Assembly: GCA_937776645.1 (NCBI GenBank)
Contig: CALMRI010000012.1
Coordinates: forward strand, 1 to 64,000
DNA from: an uncultured Alphaproteobacteria bacterium
GTDB taxonomy: Bacteria; Pseudomonadota; Alphaproteobacteria; Thalassobaculales; Thalassobaculaceae
Length of the DNA: 64,000 nucleotides
Reading direction: 5' to 3'
Under the pieces are notes generated by a model. The model did no database searches and was not told the origin of the DNA. It saw nothing but the letters and a program-made list of their open reading frames with translations. Below are positions 10,001 through 20,091 of this stretch, one piece after another; the first letter of the stretch is position 1, and each line of letters begins with the position of its first letter. The position numbers and the translations under genes were made by a program.

Positions 10001-10309
10001 ACGCTCCAGTGCCAAGAGCGGTCGTACGAGGTTAAGGAATTGGAGCGTAAAATCGCGGGGGCGCTTGCACGGGTCTCTATTTGGGCAAATGTGCACCATC
10101 GGAAACTTGTCGCCGCGTCCACGCGGGATCAGACCGGAGAGAATGATCACGCCAACGGCGCAAAGGGCGCAGGCGCCTATCGACCGACAACCGGACTCTC
10201 TCACGCTGAAATATCTCTCCGAATCTCCAGCCTCTGACTCAGCTAATTGGCGTGATGATAATTATCCCGGCGTCGGATACAATCTCATTGGTCACTGAGG
10301 AGAACCGCT

Positions 10310-10642
10310 ATGAAAATCCCGACACTGCCCTTCACCACCACGGACTGGAGTTCGGTGCCGGTGGTTGAATATCCAGGAGAGACCGGCAAGGCGCTTTGGC
10401 GTACCCTCGATATCGGCGATATCCGGGTTCGGATGGTTGAATACACGCCGGGTTATGTTGCCGACCACTGGTGCAGCCGCGGCCATATCCTATTGGTTCT
10501 CGAGGGTGAGCTGCATTCGGAACTGCAAGACGGTCGCCGCATCACCCTCACGCCGGGGATGAGCTATCAGGTCTCCGACAACGGCGACGCAGCGCATCGT
10601 TCGGTGACCGAGACCGGTGCGAAATTGTTCATCGTCGATTGA
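10310..10642 (+). CDS. DHCW-motif cupin fold protein
   Basis: VADHWCSRGHILLVLEGELHSELQDGRRITLTPGMSYQVSD; DHWCSRGH motif. Confidence 0.85.
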   Translation: MKIPTLPFTTTDWSSVPVVEYPGETGKALWRTLDIGDIRVRMVEYTPGYVADHWCSRGHILLVLEGELHSELQDGRRITLTPGMSYQVSDNGDAAHRSVTETGAKLFIVD

Positions 10643-10705
10643 GGACCGCTCTTTTCTTGTGTTCCCCTCTTGCGTTCCCGCGCCTCGCCCCATACATCTC
10701 GCACA

Positions 10706-10800
10706 GGAAGGTTGGGGTGGACGGGCTCCTCGCCAACCCGGTCAGGTCCGGAAGGAAGCAGCCGTAACGAGATTCGGCTTGGGTCGCTTTCCAACCTTCC
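10706..10800 (+). ncRNA. ffs: Bacterial small signal recognition particle RNA (4.5S-like)
   Basis: Canonical core GGTCAGGTCCGGAAGGAAGCAGCCGTAA with closing stem GGAAGGTTGG/CCAACCTTCC, directly upstream of dnaX as in many alphaproteobacteria. Confidence 0.95.
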
Positions 10801-10822
10801 GCTCACCCTCTAAGATCCTGAT

Positions 10823-12643
10823 ATGAACAACAGCGCTACCACCCAGAGCCCTGCCGGGGGTGCTGCGGACTATCGGGTTCTCGCCCGAAAGTACCGTCCC
10901 CAGAGCTTCGACGACCTCATCGGCCAGGATGCTCTTGTCCGTACCCTAGCCAACGCGCTCGAGCAGGGCCGCTTGGCGCACGCTTTCGTACTGACCGGCG
11001 TACGCGGTGTCGGCAAGACCACGACGGCACGGATCATCGCGAAGGGCCTCAACTGCATTGGCGTCGATGGCAAGGGCGGACCGACGGTCAATCCGTGCGG
11101 CGTCTGCGACAATTGCCGGTCGATCACCGAGGATCGCCATGTCGATGTGATGGAGATGGACGCTGCCAGTCGGACCGGCGTCGACGATATCCGCGAAATC
11201 ATCGACGGCGTGCGCTATCGACCGGTCGTGGCGCGGTACAAAGTCTATATCATCGACGAGGTCCACATGCTTTCGCGCAACGCGTTCAATGCGTTGCTGA
11301 AAACCTTGGAGGAGCCGCCGGATCACGTGAAGTTCGTCTTCGCGACGACCGAGATCCGCAAGGTGCCGATCACCGTGCTGTCGCGTTGCCAACGCTTCGA
11401 TCTGCGGCGCATCGGCATTGACGACCTGATCGGCCTGTTCACTTCGATCTGCGCCAAGGAAGGCGTCGAGGCCGAGAAAGAGGCGTTGCGTCTGGTGGCC
11501 CGCGCGGCCGACGGCTCCGCCCGCGACGGATTGTCATTGCTGGATCAGGCGATGGCGCTGGCCACCGGCCCGATCGCGCCAGCCTTGGTTCAAGAGATGC
11601 TTGGTCTCGCCGACCGGGCTGAAATCATGGACCTGTTCGAGGATCTGATGGGTGGGAAACTGCCCGAAGTGCTGGCTCGGGTGAACACCATGCATGACCT
11701 CGGCGCCGATCCGCTGGTCATCGCCCAGGACCTGATGGAGACGACGCATCTCGTCACCCGCTTCAAGGTCGCACCGGGCAGTGCTGGACGGGACGTTTCG
11801 GAAATCGAGCGGACGCGCGGTGGCGCACTGGCCGAGGCCCTGGGTACGCCGCATCTCGGTCGCGCCTGGCAAATGTTTCTGAAGGGCATCACCGAGATTC
11901 AGCAGGCGCCGTCGCCGCTGGCGGCGCTGGAGATGGTACTGATCCGGCTGGCGCATCTCTCGGACCTGCCGAGCCCGGCCGACGCCCTCAAAACGTTGCA
12001 AAGCGGCGGCATTATTGCCCGTTCCACGGACCCGACGTCGGCGGAGCCGACGCCAACGCCAACGCCCCCGACGGGAGCCGTCGCAGTCGTGGCCACTGGT
12101 ATTGATCTTGTTCCGGCACCGCTATTCGGCGGGACCCCAACCACGCAAACGCATCCGCTGACATCTCCTGGCACGCCCAAGGAGCCGGTTGGTCCCAGCA
12201 CTTTCGAGGAAATCGTCGCGCTGTTCGCCGCTAAGCGCGAAGCGGTCCTCCATGCCAAGCTGGTGCAAGCCGTACGACCGGTTCGGGTGGAGCTGGGAAT
12301 TCTGGAGATTACTGGCGACCGGGAGGTCAATGAGGCCTTGGCCGGGGCCCTCGGCAAGATGCTGATCGAATGGACGGGCCGGCCCTGGAGCGTCACTCTT
12401 AGCCAAGATGCCGGCGGGCCCACCCTGCTTCAGAGCAAGGACGCCGCCGAGGCGCAGATCCGTGAAGAAGCCTCTACCGATCCGGTGGTTGCGGCGGTTC
12501 TTAGGCGCTTCCCCGGCGCGTCCGTCGAGGCGGTACGTCCGCTCGTTCCACCCGATATTGGCGAGGCCGAGACGCTGGTCGACCCTTCCACAGAAGAAGA
12601 AGATGACGACGACGACATGGAAGTGCGGGTCAACGAAGGTTAA
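10823..12643 (+). CDS. dnaX: DNA polymerase III subunit gamma/tau
   Basis: YRVLARKYRPQSFDDLIGQDALVRTL, HAFVLTGVRGVGKTTTARIIAKGLNC, VYIIDEVHMLSRNAFNALLKTLEEPP. Confidence 0.98.
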   Translation: MNNSATTQSPAGGAADYRVLARKYRPQSFDDLIGQDALVRTLANALEQGRLAHAFVLTGVRGVGKTTTARIIAKGLNCIGVDGKGGPTVNPCGVCDNCRSITEDRHVDVMEMDAASRTGVDDIREIIDGVRYRPVVARYKVYIIDEVHMLSRNAFNALLKTLEEPPDHVKFVFATTEIRKVPITVLSRCQRFDLRRIGIDDLIGLFTSICAKEGVEAEKEALRLVARAADGSARDGLSLLDQAMALATGPIAPALVQEMLGLADRAEIMDLFEDLMGGKLPEVLARVNTMHDLGADPLVIAQDLMETTHLVTRFKVAPGSAGRDVSEIERTRGGALAEALGTPHLGRAWQMFLKGITEIQQAPSPLAALEMVLIRLAHLSDLPSPADALKTLQSGGIIARSTDPTSAEPTPTPTPPTGAVAVVATGIDLVPAPLFGGTPTTQTHPLTSPGTPKEPVGPSTFEEIVALFAAKREAVLHAKLVQAVRPVRVELGILEITGDREVNEALAGALGKMLIEWTGRPWSVTLSQDAGGPTLLQSKDAAEAQIREEASTDPVVAAVLRRFPGASVEAVRPLVPPDIGEAETLVDPSTEEEDDDDDMEVRVNEG

Positions 12644-12675
12644 CGGTCGATAGCAAGCCGGTTAAGGGAAAAGGC

Positions 12676-12999
12676 ATGAAGAATCTCGGACAGATGATGA
12701 AGCAAATGCAGGACATCCAGGAGAAGATGCAGTCCATGCAGGAGCAACAGCAGACGCTGGAAGTCGACGGCACCAGCGGCGCCGGAATGGTTCGGGTCAC
12801 TCTGAACGGCAAGGGTGAGATGCGAGGCATCAGCCTCGACCGCTCGATCGTCGACCCGGCTGATATCGAGGTGCTGGAGGATCTGATCATGGCGGCGGTC
12901 AATGATGCCCGCGCTAAGGTCGACCAGCACATGGCGGAGGGAATGCAGAAATTGACCGGCGGCCTGTCCCTGCCGCCGGGCTTCAAGCTGCCGTTCTAG
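12676..12999 (+). CDS. ybaB: YbaB/EbfC family nucleoid-associated protein
   Basis: MKNLGQMMKQMQDIQEKMQ...VRVTLNGKGEMRGISLD...DLIMAAVNDA; between dnaX and recR. Confidence 0.95.
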   Translation: MKNLGQMMKQMQDIQEKMQSMQEQQQTLEVDGTSGAGMVRVTLNGKGEMRGISLDRSIVDPADIEVLEDLIMAAVNDARAKVDQHMAEGMQKLTGGLSLPPGFKLPF

Positions 13000-13011
13000 G
13001 AGTTTCCTGCC

Positions 13012-13617
13012 ATGGCCGAGAGCTTCGGGCCAGGGGAGCTGGACCGGATTATCCACCTGCTGACTAAGCTGCCAGGTCTCGGGCCACGGTCGGCCCGCCG
13101 GGCGGCGCTGCATCTGCTAAAACGCCGAGACATCTTGATGCGGCCGCTTGCAGAAGCTCTGTCGCTCGCGGCGGACAAGGTGGTAGCCTGCGCCGAATGC
13201 GGCAATCTGGACACCATCGATCCCTGCAATATCTGCCGGGACCCGCGCCGCGACCGGGCCCGGATCTGTGTGGTTAAGGAGGTCGGGGACCTGTGGGCAC
13301 TGGAACGCGCAGGCGTCTTCCAAGGCCGCTATCACGTCACCGGTGGTCTGCTCTCGGCGCTCGATGGCGTCGGCCCCGAAGAGCTCAACATCGACGGTCT
13401 GGCGGCCCGAGCGGAGCCACCGGAGGTGGTAGAAGTCATTCTAGCGATGGATGCCACGGTCGACGGCCAGACTACCGCCCATTACATCGTCGACCGCCTA
13501 GCCAGCTGCGGCGTCGAGATCTCGCGTTTAGCCCGCGGCGTGCCGGTTGGTGGCGAGCTGGATTATCTGGACGACGGGACCTTAGCTCAGGCGCTGAAGG
13601 CGCGGCGGGTGGTTTAA
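13012..13617 (+). CDS. recR: Recombination mediator RecR
   Basis: [20 protein letters not shown], zinc cysteines [22 protein letters not shown], Toprim [19 protein letters not shown]. Confidence 0.97.
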   Translation: MAESFGPGELDRIIHLLTKLPGLGPRSARRAALHLLKRRDILMRPLAEALSLAADKVVACAECGNLDTIDPCNICRDPRRDRARICVVKEVGDLWALERAGVFQGRYHVTGGLLSALDGVGPEELNIDGLAARAEPPEVVEVILAMDATVDGQTTAHYIVDRLASCGVEISRLARGVPVGGELDYLDDGTLAQALKARRVV

Positions 13618-13690
13618 GTTCCGTTCCGCCAGCTATCATCCCCGTCAAGCCCGGCATAACCCACCATCCTCGCATCGGCCCCGCCTTCCC

Positions 13691-14308
13691 TCAGGTCTTC
13701 GGCGGCATAGTCGCTTGCATGGACGGTCGTTGCTCGAACTTGGCGAACCAGGCGGCCAGTTTCGGATGGCTGCCGCGCCACTTACGGTCGCCATAGCGAA
13801 AATCAAGATAACCCAAGGCACAACCAACGCTAATGGTGCCAATATGAACCCGGTCACCAAGGATGTCGACGGAGTCCTCAAGCGCGTCGACGACCCGATC
13901 GACCTTGCCCATTTGGCCGGCGCTCCACGCGTCCCAGCGCAGGGTCTCGGGACGCACCATGGTCTCGTAGCGGTTGTTCACCGCCGCATCCATCAGGCCA
14001 TCGCTGATCGCCTGAAAATGCAAAGCTTCCCAGCGAGACGAGCCCGAGGCGGGGATCATCTTGGCGCTACGGTGCAGACTGTCGAGGTAATCACAAATCA
14101 CCGGCGAGTTCGCCAACCCAGTGCCATCGGCCAGGATCAGAGCCGGAATCTTGCCAACTGGATTGAACTTGGCCAACTCAGGGTTGGTCTCGATCGGCGT
14201 GGTGCCGCCGTCCAGCAGCTCCAACTTATCTATCTGCCCGGTCTCGTGCGCCACCACCATCACCTTGCGAACGAAGGGCGAGCTCCCACCGTGGAATAAT
14301 TTCATCAC
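13691..14308 (-). CDS. Glutathione S-transferase family protein
   Basis: MKLFHGGSSPFVRKVMVVAHETG, FNPVGKIPALILADGTGLANSPVICDYLD. Confidence 0.9.
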   Translation of the reverse strand: MMKLFHGGSSPFVRKVMVVAHETGQIDKLELLDGGTTPIETNPELAKFNPVGKIPALILADGTGLANSPVICDYLDSLHRSAKMIPASGSSRWEALHFQAISDGLMDAAVNNRYETMVRPETLRWDAWSAGQMGKVDRVVDALEDSVDILGDRVHIGTISVGCALGYLDFRYGDRKWRGSHPKLAAWFAKFEQRPSMQATMPPKT

Positions 14309-14368
14309 GCTAGCCTCTTGGTTGGAAGTTGGATACGGGCGCCCGTATTAAAACCAAAGTCATCAAAA

Positions 14369-15139
14369 TCAAAACTTGTCCTTGCGGGAGCGCACCTCGG
14401 CGAAAACCGCGACGGGATCAGCGCCGGTCATGCCAATGGCCGCAGCCAGCGCCGGGTCATCGGCCCGAAAAAACGGGTTGGTATCAAGCTCGTCGACCAG
14501 CACCGTCGGGATCGTCGGCTCGCCGCGGCCACGCATCTCCTCGAATTCTCGGGTGCGAGCCTGCAGACGCACGTTATCCGGATCGATGCTAAGCGCGAAA
14601 CGGGCATTCGCCAGTGTATATTCGTGACCGCAAAAGACCCGCGCCGTTGGCGGCACGCTCCGCAGCTTCAACATCGAGTTCCACATCTGCTCCATCGTAC
14701 CCTCGAACACCCGACCACATCCCAATGCAAACAGAGTGTCACCGCAAAACAACGCGTCGGAGTCGGCGAACCAAAAAGCGATGTGGCCGAGCGTATGACC
14801 AGGCGTCTCATAGACCACCGCCTTGTGGCCGGCGACATCGACCGTATCGCCCTCGCCCACGGTGATGTTCATGTTGGCAATCCGGGCAACCTCGGATTTC
14901 GGGCCAATCAGAGTAGCGCCAAAACGCTTTGCCAGCCGTTCGTTACCGCCGGTGTGATCGTGGTGGTGATGGGTGTTCAGGATGTGAGTCAGGGTCCAGC
15001 CACGCGCGTCCAGGGCCGCCTCGACCGGCGCCGCCTCGGAGGGATCGACAACCGCTGTCACCCCGCTATCCGAATCATGCGCGAGATAAACATAATTGTC
15101 CGACATTGCCGGAACCAAAAGGATCTCGAACGGGGCCAT
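14369..15139 (-). CDS. gloB: Hydroxyacylglutathione hydrolase (glyoxalase II)
   Basis: THHHHDHTGGN metal motif, TPGHTLGHIAFWF, FCGDTLFALGCGRVFEG, FCGHEYTLANARFA. Confidence 0.96.
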   Translation of the reverse strand: MAPFEILLVPAMSDNYVYLAHDSDSGVTAVVDPSEAAPVEAALDARGWTLTHILNTHHHHDHTGGNERLAKRFGATLIGPKSEVARIANMNITVGEGDTVDVAGHKAVVYETPGHTLGHIAFWFADSDALFCGDTLFALGCGRVFEGTMEQMWNSMLKLRSVPPTARVFCGHEYTLANARFALSIDPDNVRLQARTREFEEMRGRGEPTIPTVLVDELDTNPFFRADDPALAAAIGMTGADPVAVFAEVRSRKDKF

Positions 15140-15253
15140 GCGGATATCTCCGTTTGTCGACTAGTCACCCTTAAAGACGAGGCAACCTACCATCAACCTT
15201 TCGTCGGGGCCAATGCCACGGTTATGATCGCCACCAGCAACGGAGATTAGGCC

Positions 15254-16354
15254 ATGAAGATTACAAATGTGGAGGTCATTGAGCTAGAAATGCCCTTCGA
15301 CCGGGGCGTCACCACGTCGGGTGAGGTCGGCTTCCTGAATTGGGGAAAACTCGATTTCTGTCTGATCAAGGTCGAGACCGATGCAGGTATTACCGGCTGG
15401 GGCGACGCCTTCGCCTTTCAGTGTCGCCGGGCGGTCGCCGAAGCGGTCAAGCATATGGTGGCGCCCCGGGTGATCGGGCGCGACCCGCGGGATATCGCCC
15501 GGATCAGCCACGACTTGCAGCAGGCCCTGCACATCTTCGGGCGTTATGGCATCACCATGTTTGCTATCTCCGGGATCGATATCGCGCTTTGGGACATTGC
15601 CGGCAAGGCGGCGGGCATGCCGCTCTATCGTCTGCTTGGCGCCTCCGGGGATACCAAGGTTCCCGCCTATGCCAGTCTGTTCCGCTACGAAGACCCGGAG
15701 CTGGTAGCCGACCGGGTCAATCATGCGGTCAGCCTTGGCTATGGCCTCGCCAAATTACATGAAATAGCAGTTCCGGAAGTCCGGGCAGCACGTGAGGCCG
15801 GCGGCGATGCGTTAAAGATCATGGTCGATACGAATTGTCCCTGGACCCCCGAAAAAGCCAGGGAAATGACCCTCGCCTTCAGTGAATACGACATTCACTG
15901 GATCGAGGAACCTATCAATCCGCCGGAGGATTTCCGGGCGCTGGCCAAGCTCCGCGAGGATACCGGCGTCGCGGTGGCGGCCGGCGAGAATGCCTGCACC
16001 GCCTTCGAGTTCCGCAACATGCTGGAGGCCGGCGCCGTCGACTATGCCCAACCCAGCGTCACCAAAGTCGGCGGCATCACTGAATTTCGCAAAGTAGCGG
16101 CACTCTGTGAGTCATTCGGCGTGCAGATCATGCCGCATTCGCCGTATTTCGGTCCCGGTTTTCTAGCGACCCTGCATCTGGCGCAGGCGCTGCCTAATCC
16201 CGGGCTGATCGAGCGAATCTTCATCAATCCCGAAGCCGATTTCTATACCGGCGGCATTTATGATCCCGTGGACGGCGTGTTCGGTGCGCCTTCCGGTGCC
16301 GGCCTCGGGATCGAGCCTGACCCGGACGTGATCAAGACCTATCGGGTCGGTTAG
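15254..16354 (+). CDS. Mandelate racemase/muconate lactonizing enzyme family (enolase superfamily)
   Basis: MKITNVEVIELEMPFDRG, LKIMVDTNCPW, IHWIEEPINPPEDFRALAKLREDTGVAVAAGENA, YAQPSVTKVGGITEFRKVAALCE. Confidence 0.92.
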   Translation: MKITNVEVIELEMPFDRGVTTSGEVGFLNWGKLDFCLIKVETDAGITGWGDAFAFQCRRAVAEAVKHMVAPRVIGRDPRDIARISHDLQQALHIFGRYGITMFAISGIDIALWDIAGKAAGMPLYRLLGASGDTKVPAYASLFRYEDPELVADRVNHAVSLGYGLAKLHEIAVPEVRAAREAGGDALKIMVDTNCPWTPEKAREMTLAFSEYDIHWIEEPINPPEDFRALAKLREDTGVAVAAGENACTAFEFRNMLEAGAVDYAQPSVTKVGGITEFRKVAALCESFGVQIMPHSPYFGPGFLATLHLAQALPNPGLIERIFINPEADFYTGGIYDPVDGVFGAPSGAGLGIEPDPDVIKTYRVG

Positions 16355-16405
16355 AACGGGACCAGCAGGCACGCCTCAGGGCGGCAGGACGGCGATGGAG
16401 CGGGT

Positions 16406-17206
16406 ATGTACAACGACGCGGTCGATCTCTGGGATTTCTACGGCACCAGTCTTGGTCAGGTGGCGCGTCGCCTGATACGCCGCCGCATCCGTGGAGTTTG
16501 GCCTAATGTCAGCGGCATGACGGTACTTGGCCTTGGCTATGCCACGCCTTACCTCAGGCCATTTCGCGACGAGGCCGAGCGGGTTTTCGCCCTCATGCCA
16601 ACCCAACAAGGAGTGCTGCACTGGCCCCGTGAGGGCCGCAATTTAGTGGCCCTGTCAGATGAGAGCGAGTTGCCGCTCCAAGATGTCTCGGTCGATCGGG
16701 TTCTCCTCGTCCACGGTATGGAATGCAGCGAGCAGCTCCAACCGATGTTGCATGAAATTTGGCGGGTGCTGACCGGTAATGGCCGGTTGCTGGTGGTGGT
16801 GCCGAATCGCCGTGGTCTATGGGCCCGTTTCGAACGTACGCCGTTCGGCCATGGCCATCCCTATTCTCCCTCTCAGCTGTCCCGCGTCCTCCAGGCCAAT
16901 ATGTTTACTCCGACGCTGACGACCCGGGCGCTCTACGTGCCGCCGTATCCCTGGAAGGTGGTGCAGCGCTCCGCCTATGGGTTGGAAGACATCGGCGCCC
17001 GCTGGTTTAAACAGCTCGGCGGCGTGGTAATCATCGAGGCCAGCAAACAGATTTACGCGACCACCAAACCACGCCCATTGCGCGCCCGCGCCCGCGCTTT
17101 GCTGCCGGGTCCAGCGACACAAATCCCCACCGCTCAGACAGTTGCCCGTCCCCGCGCGGACCACGCGACGGCAAGCCCGCTTGCAATCGGGCAGGGGCGG
17201 GATTAA
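16406..17206 (+). CDS. Class I SAM-dependent methyltransferase
   Basis: VLGLGYATPYLRPF, LQDVSVDRVLLVHGME, LHEIWRVLTGNGRLLVVVPNRRGLWAR. Confidence 0.85.
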   Translation: MYNDAVDLWDFYGTSLGQVARRLIRRRIRGVWPNVSGMTVLGLGYATPYLRPFRDEAERVFALMPTQQGVLHWPREGRNLVALSDESELPLQDVSVDRVLLVHGMECSEQLQPMLHEIWRVLTGNGRLLVVVPNRRGLWARFERTPFGHGHPYSPSQLSRVLQANMFTPTLTTRALYVPPYPWKVVQRSAYGLEDIGARWFKQLGGVVIIEASKQIYATTKPRPLRARARALLPGPATQIPTAQTVARPRADHATASPLAIGQGRD

Positions 17207-17263
17207 TCCTAGCCGCCTTACCCGCTGGAGACGAAGTTTCTGTCGTCGCGGGCGTGCCGGGGG

Positions 17264-18022
17264 TTGATCGTGGCGACACTGGACCAACTAAGACGTGAAA
17301 TCGACGGGATCGACGTGGCGTTGCACGATCTGTTGATCCGGCGCGTGGAGATTGGCCACGAGGTCGCCCAGGCCAAGGCGGGGGCTTCCGGGCCGAACCT
17401 TCGGCCGGGTCGCGAGGCGCAGGTGATGCGGCAGTTGGCAACGCGCAATCGCGATCCCTTGTCGCCAAAATCGATCGCTCGGATCTGGCGCGAGATCCTA
17501 AGCGCTAATCTAAACCAACAGGTATCGATTACAGCTGCGGTCTTCGCACCGGAACCGGCCATCCACGAGCTGGCACACGAGTATTGCGGCACCGCCTCCT
17601 CCCTAATCAGCCTGAGCAACGCAGCCGCCGTGGTTGACGCGGTTACCAGTGGTTCGGCGCAAATCGGCATTCTACCGGGCATCGAAAGTGGTAAAACTTG
17701 GCGCTGGTGGCCGCGTTTTCTCGAAACAGCCTCCGGTTCCCAGCCGCGCATCATCGCGCGGCTTCCGTTTTTTATCAGCCCGGGCAAGGCCGTCGATGTC
17801 CTGATCATCGCCCCACAGGAGCCGGAACCCTCGGGCGATGACCGCACCTTGTTCGCGATCCCAAGGGAAGACGCGGCAAGCAATGGACGGGTGATCGACA
17901 GCTGGGAAAATGGCAAAACCTGGCATCTCGTCGAGGTCGACGGGTTCGCCGAGCATCCCGAACATCCGGGCGATGACAATTGGCTTCGGCTCGGTGCCTA
18001 CGCCATCCCCATCGCCCCCTGA
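17264..18022 (+). CDS. Chorismate mutase-domain protein with prephenate dehydratase-like C-terminal region
   Basis: LDQLRREIDGIDVALHDLLIRRVEIGHEVAQAK (AroQ-type CM) followed by a PDT-like segment (see finding); followed by hisC and tyrA. Confidence 0.85.
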   Translation: MIVATLDQLRREIDGIDVALHDLLIRRVEIGHEVAQAKAGASGPNLRPGREAQVMRQLATRNRDPLSPKSIARIWREILSANLNQQVSITAAVFAPEPAIHELAHEYCGTASSLISLSNAAAVVDAVTSGSAQIGILPGIESGKTWRWWPRFLETASGSQPRIIARLPFFISPGKAVDVLIIAPQEPEPSGDDRTLFAIPREDAASNGRVIDSWENGKTWHLVEVDGFAEHPEHPGDDNWLRLGAYAIPIAP

Positions 18023-18055
18023 TCCAGCGACGCTTTAGACTTTTCGGAGGCAAAC

Positions 18056-19141
18056 ATGCCCGCCCCCACTCCTCGTCCGACCATTGCCGCCATGGTTCGC
18101 TATCAGCCCAATCTGAGCGCGCCGGCAGTCGGCCGAATCATTCGCCTGTCCGCCAACGAAGGCGCGCTTGGCCCGAGCCCGAAAGCGATGCAAGCCTTGG
18201 CGACAGTGGCTGCACAGGTCCACCACTATCCCGAAGAAGAGCCCAAGGCGCTGGCCGAGGCGATTGGCCAGGCCTATGGCCTCGACCCGGCGCGCATGGT
18301 GTTCGGCTGTGGCTCGGATGAACTTATCCAGGCGCTTTGCCAAGCCTATATCGATCCAGGCGACGAGGTGATCCACACCGAGTATGGCTTCATCATGTAC
18401 CCCATGTCGGCAACGGTGGCCGGCGGCGTCCCAGTATCGGCCCCGGACATCGATTACCGGATCAGCGTCGATGCAATTCTGGAGCGGGTTACGGAGCGCA
18501 CCCGGATTGTTTTTCTGGCCAACCCGAACAATCCGACGGGCTCTTATCTCACGCGCAGCGATGTCGCCCGCCTGCAACGCGAGCTGCCCGAGAATGTGTT
18601 GCTTGTGATCGACGCGGCTTATGCCGAATTCGTCTCCCGTAACGACTATTCCGATGGTTCCGAGCTGGTCGAGACCGCGGAAAATGTGATCATGCTGCGC
18701 ACCTTTTCTAAGCTCTACGCAATGGCCGGTCTGCGCCTCGGCTGGGGATACGGGCCACAAGACGTGATCAACGCTATGCATGTGGTCAAGCAACCGTTTG
18801 GCGCCAACCGAGGCGCCGTGGCGGCGGCAATCGCGGCGATTGGGGACAAGGAATTTGTCGAACGCTCGGTTGCCCATAACGAGACCTGGCAACCCTGGAC
18901 CAAAGCAAAATTCGAGGCGCTGGGTCTTAAATGTCTGCCAAGCGTCACCAACTTCCTGATGGTGCGCTTTCCGGACGAGGCCGGTCATACGGCGACCGAA
19001 GCCGGCGCCTATCTAAGCGAGCGAGGCATCCTGACGCGAGGGATGGCGGGCTATGGCGCGCCGGAGTTCCTGCGCCTATCGATCGGGACCGAGGAAGAGA
19101 TGCGGATCGTGGTCGATACGGTCGCTGAATTTCTGAATTAA
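18056..19141 (+). CDS. hisC: Histidinol-phosphate (aromatic) aminotransferase
   Basis: IRLSANEGALGPSPKAMQA, VFGCGSDELIQALCQAYIDPGDEVIHTEYGF, FLANPNNPTGSYL, RTFSKLYAMAGLRLGWGYGP. Confidence 0.95.
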   Translation: MPAPTPRPTIAAMVRYQPNLSAPAVGRIIRLSANEGALGPSPKAMQALATVAAQVHHYPEEEPKALAEAIGQAYGLDPARMVFGCGSDELIQALCQAYIDPGDEVIHTEYGFIMYPMSATVAGGVPVSAPDIDYRISVDAILERVTERTRIVFLANPNNPTGSYLTRSDVARLQRELPENVLLVIDAAYAEFVSRNDYSDGSELVETAENVIMLRTFSKLYAMAGLRLGWGYGPQDVINAMHVVKQPFGANRGAVAAAIAAIGDKEFVERSVAHNETWQPWTKAKFEALGLKCLPSVTNFLMVRFPDEAGHTATEAGAYLSERGILTRGMAGYGAPEFLRLSIGTEEEMRIVVDTVAEFLN

Positions 19142-19155
19142 TGAGGCGTGGGGTC

Positions 19156-20091
19156 ATGAGCGAGATTGAAAAACAACCCGGCGGCGTGCTGTTTCAGCGC
19201 CTGGCCTTGATCGGGATCGGCCATATCGGCTCGTCCCTGGCCCGAGCGATCAAACGCCAGGGCAATCTGGTTGGTCACTTGGCGATCACCGACTTGGATG
19301 AGGCCGCCCGGGCACGCGCAACCGAGCTTGGTTTGGCGGATTCAGTGCATGGCGAAACGGCGGACGCGGTGGTTGATGCCGATTGCGTGATCCTATGCAC
19401 GCCGATTGGCACCTACCGGGCGATCTCCAAGGCGATGGCGCCGCATCTGAAGCCCGACTGTATCGTCAGTGATGTCGGTTCCGTCAAGCGGGCGCCGATC
19501 CGCGACATGGGGCCAAACCTCCCTGATACTGTGCATTTCGTGCCAGGCCATCCGATCGCCGGGACCGAGCATTCCGGCCCGGAATCAGGCTTCGCCGAAC
19601 TGTTCGATGGCCGCTATTGGTTGTTGACGCCACCGCCGGGCACAGACCCGGAGGCGATCGCTCGTTTGCGTCAACTCTATGAAGCTATCGGCGCGATTGT
19701 CGAGGAAATGGAGGCGGACTACCACGATAAGGTATTGGCAGTGACCTCTCACGTCCCGCATCTCATCGCCTACACAATCGTCGGCACGGCCGTGGACCTC
19801 GAACAGCAACTGCAGAATGACGTGATTCGATTCTCGGCTGGCGGATTTCGAGACTTTACAAGGATCGCCGGCTCGAACCCGGTCATGTGGCGCGATATCT
19901 TCCTTAACAATCGCGAGGCGGTGCTAGAGATCTTGCAGCGCTTCACCGAGGATCTAACAGCGCTACAGCGGGCCATTCGCTGGGGCGAGGGACAGACCTT
20001 GCAGGATCTGTTCACCCGCACCCAGGCGATCCGTCGAGGCGTTGTCGAAGCGCGTCAGGAAGTACCACCGTCACCGGATAAGCGAGGCTAA
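19156..20091 (+). CDS. tyrA: Prephenate/arogenate dehydrogenase
   Basis: LALIGIGHIGSSLARAIKRQG, CIVSDVGSVKRAP, FVPGHPIAGTEHSGPESGFAELF, SHVPHLIAYTIVGTA. Confidence 0.95.
   Translation: MSEIEKQPGGVLFQRLALIGIGHIGSSLARAIKRQGNLVGHLAITDLDEAARARATELGLADSVHGETADAVVDADCVILCTPIGTYRAISKAMAPHLKPDCIVSDVGSVKRAPIRDMGPNLPDTVHFVPGHPIAGTEHSGPESGFAELFDGRYWLLTPPPGTDPEAIARLRQLYEAIGAIVEEMEADYHDKVLAVTSHVPHLIAYTIVGTAVDLEQQLQNDVIRFSAGGFRDFTRIAGSNPVMWRDIFLNNREAVLEILQRFTEDLTALQRAIRWGEGQTLQDLFTRTQAIRRGVVEARQEVPPSPDKRG

Noticed and set aside
9803-10237. 144-aa plus-strand ORF between the hydrolase and cupin genes
   Set aside because: Includes a copy of the dispersed repeat and shows no domain; probably non-coding.
14318-15250. 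310-aa plus-strand ORF antisense to gloB
   Set aside because: gloB motifs are unambiguous on the minus strand.
18035-18988. 317-aa minus-strand ORF antisense to hisC
   Set aside because: hisC motifs are unambiguous on the plus strand.
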